Positions 58,152 through 64,000 of a stretch of 64,000 bases of DNA are shown one piece after another. The stretch is from Allolobophora icterica. Lineage: Eukaryota > Annelida > Clitellata > Crassiclitellata > Lumbricidae. Made by a program: the position numbers and the translations under genes. Below the pieces are notes generated by a model. The model made no database searches, was not told the origin of the DNA, and saw only the letters and a list, made by a program, of their open reading frames with translations. Each line of letters opens with the position of its first letter. The first letter of the stretch is position 1. Location of the stretch: assembly GCA_963556255.1 (NCBI GenBank), contig OY744607.1, positions 37,097,230 to 37,161,229 of the forward strand, given 5' to 3'.

Positions 58152-59367
58152 AATACCTAGACTGATCATGCTAAGTGACTAGCATAAAACATTATTGATC
58201 AGTCAACAATTTAAGACCTTTGAAAGTAATTCAAAGCAATAAAATAATTTATTACAATTTATTTTGAATTTAAAATGTTCCACCCGTTACCATCCCTAGG
58301 CTATGGTACTTATTGCTTTCGTCTAAAATTTCAAAATGACTTGTATTAAGCCAAAATTATCGTGTGTTTCTCTTGTATTAAATATAATTGTATGTTTCTA
58401 AATACAAATTGGAGAACCGGATCTTCAGTTTAATTTTTTATAAATTTTTTAAACTGTCCCAGAAAATTATGTCTGCTCCGTTACCATGTAAAAATTATCT
58501 CGTATCTCACAAACTTTCCATTTCTGTGGGCGTGCACCTTAACTCATCACTACCGTGAAGATCTATGTAAGTATGTCTTAATACGCAACCTGAATGCTAA
58601 GACAAATTTCTTACTAATTTTCATTTATTTCGTACCTAATGTGTTTTTTTTTTATTATACATCCAATGATTCTGAATAAACTTAATTGCAACAACTTTTG
58701 TAATATAACATTTCTAAGCAATATAATGAGTTTACCGACGATTGATGTGGACGCATGAAAAATAATATGGTATTTACCGTGCTGATACACAATATGTCTA
58801 CCCCGTTACCTGTCCACTCCGTTATTATAAATGTTACCCTTGAGGTACTAAAATTTATTCCACTCTCAGGATAAGTCGTCTACTTAAATTATCAGTTCTA
58901 ATACAATTTATTTAACAACATATGACATTTTTAATAATTTTTTGTTTCTGCAGACTGTTTTTTCTTAAAGTTCACTTTTCACATTCTGTGCTCAATTCTT
59001 GACAGATTGTAACGGAGTAGACTTATTGTATGGTAAAATTTTATGTAATTTTGATGTTATGAGCAGATTTTTAAGACAACATCATAAATATTTTTATGTT
59101 TTCTGTTTATTTGATCACTGGGAATGATTGGCTCAAGTGATTTTTATTTTGTTATTTGGCCAAAAAGTATACATTCAACTTTACATTGATTTCCTATTTC
59201 TATTTTCGTAACACAGTGGAATTCCTCAATAAAATAAAAAATGTGATGGAATTAAATAATCATTTGTATTGTAATTTCTTTTATATTTATTTTATAAATG
59301 TTAATACTATACACATATTGGCATGTCAAACTACGCAATAGGAAGCTGTCTACTATATATACCTGGT
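58152..59367. other. AT-rich stretch with dispersed CTCCGTTACC motifs, no gene seen
   Basis: No credible coding frame. The core CCGTTACC or its complement occurs about six times between 58,280 and 59,660, often within GTC.ACTCCGTTA. Confidence 0.5.
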
Positions 59368-59375
59368 ACTTAGCT

Positions 59376-59632
59376 CAGTGCTTTTTTCAGCTGGTACGCG
59401 CCGGAACGGCGTTCCGGCACATTTTTCAGCTACTAAAAAATAATTTATTTATTTTAATAGTAAAAACAATAATTTAGTTATTTTAATTTAATTTAAGTGT
59501 TTTTGAACTGTTTTCCGTGTTTATTGAGACCGCTCCCAAACCCCCAATCTCATTTTTCTCGTGATTTTACTCATTTTTAGCCCGCCCATAATTGTTGCGT
59601 TCCGGAACCTTTTTTTCTAGAAAAAAGCACTG
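59376..59632. mobile_element. 257-bp hAT MITE (CAGTGCTTTTTTC family), copy 1
   Basis: Ends CAGTGCTTTTTTCAGCTGG and the inverse CAGTGCTTTTTTCTAG. Perfect 8-bp duplication ACTTAGCT at 59,368-59,375 and 59,633-59,640. A second copy is at 62,218. Confidence 0.93.
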
Positions 59633-59859
59633 ACTTAGCTTATATGTGTTTGGTAACGGAGGAGTAACAGAGTGGACAAATATTTTAGTTGGGCTATTTT
59701 TTTTGCTAAAAACTTCATAATTTTACATATTAGTGCAAAACCAAATGTATAATTGTGAAATAAAAATATTCAAGATTTGCTCCAAACAAAAATCAATGTA
59801 ATTTGCCAAAAAAAATTTTTGGCTTCTTCAATTAGTGAATGTGACATGTTACCGGAAAA

Positions 59860-60485
59860 AGACTCTTATAAAGTGCTTCTAGTGGGAGAACCAAATGTTC
59901 AGAAGCGCATCTTTCGAGAGAAAAAGCAAGTTTTAAGAAAGGTAAAAGAGGAAGAGACGTTACCTGAGAGAATAGAAGAACGAACGGACGGAGAAAGCTC
60001 ATTCCAAAGGGCAGGACCTATGGAGGCAAAATGCCTAGATTGAGCCGGTGAAGTCCTGACATGGGGAACGAGGAGGTCCGAACGGGAAGATGAACGAAGA
60101 GGACAGAGAGAAGCAGCAGAGTGAGGATGATGAATTTGGTCACATAAATATTTCGGAGCGAAACCAAGTTGAGTCTTAGAGACAAGGATGAGGACCTGGC
60201 ATTGGATGCGGACAGAAAGCGGGACCCAGCAGAGTTCTGCCATAAAGGTGGTGATGTGAGAGAATCGAGGAAGACAAGCAATTAGTGTAGCAGTGGCATT
60301 GAGAACGGACTGAAGAGGAGCGAGACGGACCTTGGGATGATCAATGAGGAGGGAATTGCAGTAGTCAAGCCTAGAGCAGACAAATGCATGGACAATTGAA
60401 GTCAAAAAGAGATGAGACAGAGCAACAGATAGCCCTAAAGCACCTTAGGTGAAAGTAGGAAGTGCAGGTGAGTTTGGAAATATGT
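59860..60485 (-). mobile_element. L2-type reverse transcriptase C-terminal fragment
   Basis: Minus-strand frame: SIVHAFVCSRLDYCNSLLID, ATATLIACLPRFSHIT, ELCWVPLSVRIQCQVLILVS, RSDLLVPHVRTSPAQSRHFA, IGPALWNELSPSVR, FLKTCFFSRK, then a stop and a GAAGCACTTTATAAGAG tail. Continuous for 168 codons, so relatively young, but it lacks everything upstream of the thumb region. Confidence 0.88.
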
Positions 60486-60591
60486 TCAGAGTGTATATAT
60501 ATATTGTATATATATATATTTATGCATCTATATATCATTATATCAATCTTTTATTTCACCAATCATTGCCTTCAATTTGTAATTTCATTTT

Positions 60592-61736
60592 AATAGGCCC
60601 TTAGGTAAAACCGTAGTTTACGTTCCTAAATTGATAGTGGTTGGAAATCTGAAGTTTACGTTGCTAAATTATTTCTGCAGAGTACATCCAGAATTGACGT
60701 TGCTAAATTATTTCTCATGTACATTACAGGCATTTAAAGTTCTACTGCAATGTACATACATACAACATACATACATACATGCATGCATGCATACATACAT
60801 ACATAAATACATCCATCCATGCATACATACATGCATACATACATACATATTTGCTTTGTTGGGACTCTTATTATCAACTTCGTCAGTTAAGGGTAGTCTC
60901 CCGCACTCTGACGCAGGCAGCTGCTTCTACCCTTGTCCATGCGTTTGTGGTTTCCCGTCTGGACTACTGTAGTGCCCTTTACGCTGGCCTCCCAGCTGCC
61001 CGCCTTGGGTGTTTGGACCGGGTTTTGCGTGCAGCCGCACGTCTTATTGGTCGCATCCCCAGATTTGGCCAGGTTTATCTTTATATGCGGGATGTTCTGC
61101 ACTGGCTCCCTTTCCCGCTGCGGATTGCCTATAGGGTCTCTGCACTGGTTAGGCGTTGTCTAGAGGGACTTGCTCCCCCATACCTGCGGGAGTTGTGTCG
61201 CTCTACCTCGGGGGTCTTGCGGAGATCTGCTCTTCGCTCGGCTGACCAGGCCGAGCTATTGGTTCCCCGCACGCGGACAGCCATTATGCAGCGACGTTCT
61301 TTTTCGGTCGCTGGACCTGCAACCTGGAATGGCCTTCCTGTTGCACTTCGCCTGGTCCCTATGACTCACTCTACCTTGTTTCTTGCAAACTTAGAAACTA
61401 CTCTCTTTAGCCGTGGTTGGACTAGGAGCGCTCCTGAGTAGATAACCTTGAAGGGGCGCTATATAAAAGCTCATTAATAATAATAATAATAATACAATGT
61501 CATACATACATGCATGCATGCATACATACATGCATACATACATACATTCATACATACATACATGCATGCATACATACGTACATGCATACATGTATATGCA
61601 AAGACTATAGAAGACCTGTAATAATTTATTAACGTTAACTACGGGACTGAAAAGATGGCATTAAGTTAGCAACTTAAACTACGGGCCCAAAAACATATTG
61701 AATTTAGCAACGTAAACTACGGTTTTACGGCCCTTA
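60592..61736. mobile_element. Foldback-like element with a CR1 copy and CATA repeats inside
   Basis: Left end 60,592-60,632 and right end 61,701-61,736 are inverted repeats sharing GTAAAACCGTAGTTTACGTT and CTAAATT. Each arm holds more inward copies of the ACGTTGCTAAATT motif (60,656 and 60,696; inverted copies near 61,621-61,670). The middle contains CATACATGCATG repeats on both sides of a CR1/L2 3' end. No transposase. Confidence 0.6.
60850..61475 (+). mobile_element. L2/CR1-type reverse transcriptase C-terminal fragment
   Basis: Open for about 200 codons: ASTLVHAFVVSRLDYCSALY, RVLRAAARLIGRIPRFGQV, LHWLPFPLRIAYRVSALV, RTRTAIMQRRSFSVAGPATW, NGLPVALRLVP and a stop, then GGGGCGCTATATAAAAG with a TAA-type tail. 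Flanked by near-identical CATACATGCATGCATGCATA stretches (60,757-60,850 and 61,500-61,590), so it either inserted in that microsatellite or duplicated it. Confidence 0.9.
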
Positions 61737-61739
61737 TTA

Positions 61740-62209
61740 TGCACATTGATGAATGCAAGTTAGGCTAACTAATTCAGATTTTTTTATTTACCAAAACTGT
61801 GCAATCAAATGTTGATTTCAAGAATTTACTGTTTTCCATTATTGTTTTGCAGTCTGTGCAAAATTATATGGACTGATTGCAGTTTATTCATAGTATAGAC
61901 TTAGTTCCTTTGGAAAAAATCAACCTTGTCTGTTTTAATGCAGTAACTTAAAGTTTAAAATGGTATACTTTTCGAAGTTTTAGACAGTGTAAATTTGTAA
62001 ATTTTAGTGAAATACATTTAATTGTTTTGCAATTTAGCAAACACTCATAGATGTCATCTAAGTAAACAACTATGTACAGTGCTTTTGTTCCCTGGCACTG
62101 CACTCTGGAATTCCAACCAGGGTTAGATTTGACAAGGATCTTGTTGTTCAAGTTCTAGAGCTGCCTTTGGGCAGGTTCAGACATCCAGTGGCTTATCCTC
62201 CTTGAGTGT
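61740..62209. other. No gene seen
   Basis: AT-rich spacer without recognisable features before the hAT MITE at 62,218. Confidence 0.5.
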
Positions 62210-62217
62210 ACTGTATC

Positions 62218-62446
62218 CAGTGCTTTTTTTCTGATGGAATGCTTTAGAACATTGTTCCGGCACCTTTTTCAGCTATTGGAAAATAATTTAGTTATTTTAA
62301 TATAAGAATAATTTAGTTAATTTAATTTAATATGAAGTTAAAGATTTTAAATTAAAAAACCCACCCCCGTTTTTCTCAGGCTTTGCCGTCGATATCGCCT
62401 TCCATAATTGTTCAGTTCTGGAATTTTTTTATAGAAAAAAGCACTG
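62218..62446. mobile_element. 229-bp hAT MITE (CAGTGCTTTTTTC family), copy 2
   Basis: Same ends as 59,376 (CAGTGCTTTTTTTCTG; inverse CAGTGCTTTTTTCTATA). Perfect 8-bp duplication ACTGTATC at 62,210-62,217 and 62,447-62,454. Interior diverged but keeps TTCCGGCAC and TAATTTAGTTATTTTAAT. Confidence 0.93.
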
Positions 62447-62547
62447 ACTGTATCCATCCACCATCATACAGTCCAACAGCATCCATCAAAGTCTTCCTCT
62501 TATTCTTTTTTCCCCATTTTCCCCATTCTTTTTGCTGATAATTCCGA

Positions 62548-63010
62548 GAAGGGAATTGTAATTGTAATCGAATGCTTACATGGCGCCACTCACATCAGCG
62601 GCGCTCTCAAGACGCATCAATGCCAGCACCGGCAAAAAGGAAGGTTTTCAGGCATCTACGGAACTTGAAATGAGAGAGGGTAAGAAGCTTTTGGCGGAGA
62701 GACAAGGGAAGATAGTTCCAGGAAGAGGAACCCACATGGGCAGTGCAAATGCTTTGTGGCAAAGCTACTAGATTATGCCATGGAAGAGCACATACGAGAG
62801 ACAGCCATTAGGCTACGGGCCAAGGATCGCAAGAAAACCCTTGTGGGCAAGGAAGAAACCGGGGTGCAAAAATTCATTAGGTAAGAAAGAGCAGACCCCG
62901 TGAGGCAGTTGCGCATGAGTTCGAGGGTTTTAAACTGAATTCGCAGTTGGACAAGGAGCCAATAGAGGGAATCACAAATAAAGGCAGAAGTGTGGACAAA
63001 CTTAGAAATA
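62548..63010 (-). mobile_element. L2-type 3' end (minus strand)
   Basis: Minus-strand frames: LYWLLVQLRIQFKTLELMRN, CLTGSALSYLMNFCTPVSSL, RSLARSLMAVSRMCSSMA, then decay, and a tail of repeated ATTACA in complement at 62,548-62,564. Same family as 430-737. Cut at 63,010 by the Helitron. Confidence 0.8.
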
Positions 63011-63204
63011 TCTATATAAATAAAGCGAGAATTCTGTGTGTCTGTCTGTTTGACCGGGATTAACTTCTACAATTTTGCACCTTTTCACTCGAAACCTTCA
63101 CTACTGTGTCGGCCTCGGCATCGGACACCCAGTGGAGGGGTTCGCGTACCCCTTTTCACTGCTAACATGGTGAAAATCCCCCAAAACTCTACCCAACCGA
63201 CTGT

Positions 63205-63398
63205 CCCTTACGCCCCAGCTCGCCTCTTCCACTGCAAAGCGGTTCTATTTATGGCGCTGATATTCCCCAACGTCATTAATAATGCGCATAACGACACCGT
63301 CCCTCACGCCCCAGCTCGCCTCTTCCACTGCCAAGCGGTTCTATTTATGGCGCGGGTATTCCCAAACGTCATTAATAATGCGCGTAACGACGTTGTTT
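63205..63398. repeat. 96-bp tandem duplication in the Helitron
   Basis: Two copies containing CGCCCCAGCTCGCCTCTTCC and GTCATTAATAATGCGC, about 93% alike, offset 96 bp. Confidence 0.9.
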
Positions 63399-63550
63399 AC
63401 TTTCGCACAAAATTTAATTACGATCGATTCGAACTATATTCATCGTCTTACAGCAAAATTGTATGTTCAAAGACTCTGCTTTACTAAGGGCAGTGAGGGC
63501 TAGATTTCTGGCGTTTTCTTTAACCCGCCAACGCCGGGTTCACCCTCTTC

Positions 63551-63828
63551 GATTGCGAAGCAGTCAGTCCACGGGAGACTGCAAAGCAGTCTCCCCGACT
63601 GCAAAGCAGTCGTCGCCAGAGGGCGGGTTCACCCTCTTCGACTGCGAAGCAGTTAGTCCATGGGAAACTGCAAAGCAGTCTCCCCGACTGCGAAGCAGTC
63701 GTCGCCAGAGGGCGACTGCGAAGCAGTCAGTCCACGGCAGAGGTCGCAATACGCCAGAAGGCATATACAAGACTGCGAAGCAGTCTCCGCTGTAAGCCAA
63801 AAGGCGTACACATGACTGCGAAGCAGTC
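63551..63828. repeat. Nine GACTGCGAAGCAGTC mini-hairpin motifs in the Helitron
   Basis: 15-bp units at 63,551, 63,577, 63,597, 63,640, 63,666, 63,686, 63,714, 63,771 and 63,814. Six have loop GAA (core GCGAAGC) and three have AAA. The six-base arms GACTGC/GCAGTC are perfect or carry one change. Spacing is irregular; part of the set is also in a 3-motif higher-order duplication with TCCCCGACTGC and CGTCGCCAGAGGGCG. Confidence 0.95.
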
Positions 63829-63956
63829 TCCCCCACAGGTCGCCTAAATTTCTTCCTTATTCGCTACACGGATTTCAACTTATACCTAAATTTGTTGCTT
63901 ATTCGCTACAGGGATTGAAACTTATAACCCCGGGCAACGCCGGGTAAACCAGCTAG

Positions 63957-64000
63957 TTTTAAACTGAATTCGCAGTTGGACAAGGAGCCAATAGAGGGAA
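63957..64000 (-). mobile_element. Second copy of the L2 flank (runs off window)
   Basis: Identical over 44 bp to 62,928-62,971, so the sequence downstream of the Helitron repeats sequence found upstream of it (offset 1,029 bp). Confidence 0.9.

Larger units (their letters stand above)
63011..63956 (+). mobile_element. Non-autonomous Helitron (946 bp)
   Basis: It begins TCTATATAAATAAAGCGAGA after an A and ends ..AAACCAGCTAG before a T: the Helitron TC...CTAG termini in an A/T target. A GC hairpin (CCCGG / CCGGG around GCAACG, 63,929-63,944) lies eight bases upstream of the CTAG end, as the rolling-circle terminator should. No Rep/helicase gene is present. The interior carries a 96-bp tandem pair and nine mini-hairpin motifs. 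Confidence 0.85.

Noticed and set aside
60779..61441. A host gene of 220 codons
   Set aside because: The first part is CATA microsatellite and the rest is a standard L2/CR1 reverse transcriptase C-terminus followed by its 3' tail.

Overview
The window is eukaryotic, metazoan DNA. It has spliced genes with GT-AG introns, long AT-rich intergenic DNA, abundant degenerate non-LTR retrotransposons, many short DNA transposons with clean target-site duplications, and kilobase-scale satellites. The ubiquilin exon structure, the L2/CR1-type retroelements and the striking excess of the palindrome TAGGCCTA suggest a marine invertebrate, possibly an echinoderm or other deuterostome. The phylum is inference only.

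Two genes are well supported, both on the minus strand. The first (16,573-17,773) is a compact two-exon gene for a 184-residue protein with two tandem PC4/p15-coactivator-like domains and a C-terminal CxxC...CxxC tail. Its single intron carries a 345-bp hAT-type element with a perfect 8-bp target duplication. The second (41,374-56,822) is a complete 15-exon ubiquilin gene. It encodes about 604-608 residues: an N-terminal UBL, STI1-type NP-rich repeats, an Ala/Pro/Ser/Thr-rich linker and a C-terminal UBA. Its introns hold a piggyBac relic, L2/CR1 fragments, a PIF/Harbinger-like MITE, two copies of a 71-bp mini-MITE, and a 34-bp minisatellite that begins a few bases from a 5' splice site. Nothing else looks like an intact host gene. 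One orphan exon candidate lies at 33,959-34,109.

Layout: 1-1,940 holds retroelement tails and AT microsatellites. 1,945-4,387 is a hAT element carrying a decayed KIAA1586-like transposase, itself interrupted by a 403-bp element. 5,042-5,241 is a small hAT MITE. 5,416-11,914 has hAT-like ends and contains about 3 kb of pyrimidine-only minisatellite, split by an L2-type retrotransposon. 12,000-15,100 holds a SINE, a Harbinger-like MITE, a GGTATGG-rich repeat family and a jockey-like 3' end. 16,500-18,400 is the PC4-like gene and a MITE. 18,848-19,199 holds two adjacent long inverted repeats. 19,640-33,575 is dominated by a roughly 46-bp minisatellite with a recent 3,067-bp higher-order duplication and an embedded tRNA-derived SINE. 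33,900-39,900 holds a non-LTR fragment, long CAT/TTA microsatellites, a hAT MITE, and a tandem duplication in which one copy carries a retroposon insertion and the other is the empty site. 41,374-56,822 is ubiquilin. 56,900-64,000 is a patchwork of retroposons, hAT MITEs, a foldback-like element and a Helitron that contains nine copies of a GCGAAGC mini-hairpin.

The two genes have no evident functional link. One is a nuclear DNA-binding-like protein and the other a proteasome shuttle. The most distinctive material is the repeat biology: nested elements with readable insertion sites, mini-palindromes, and the array of stable hairpins inside a Helitron.
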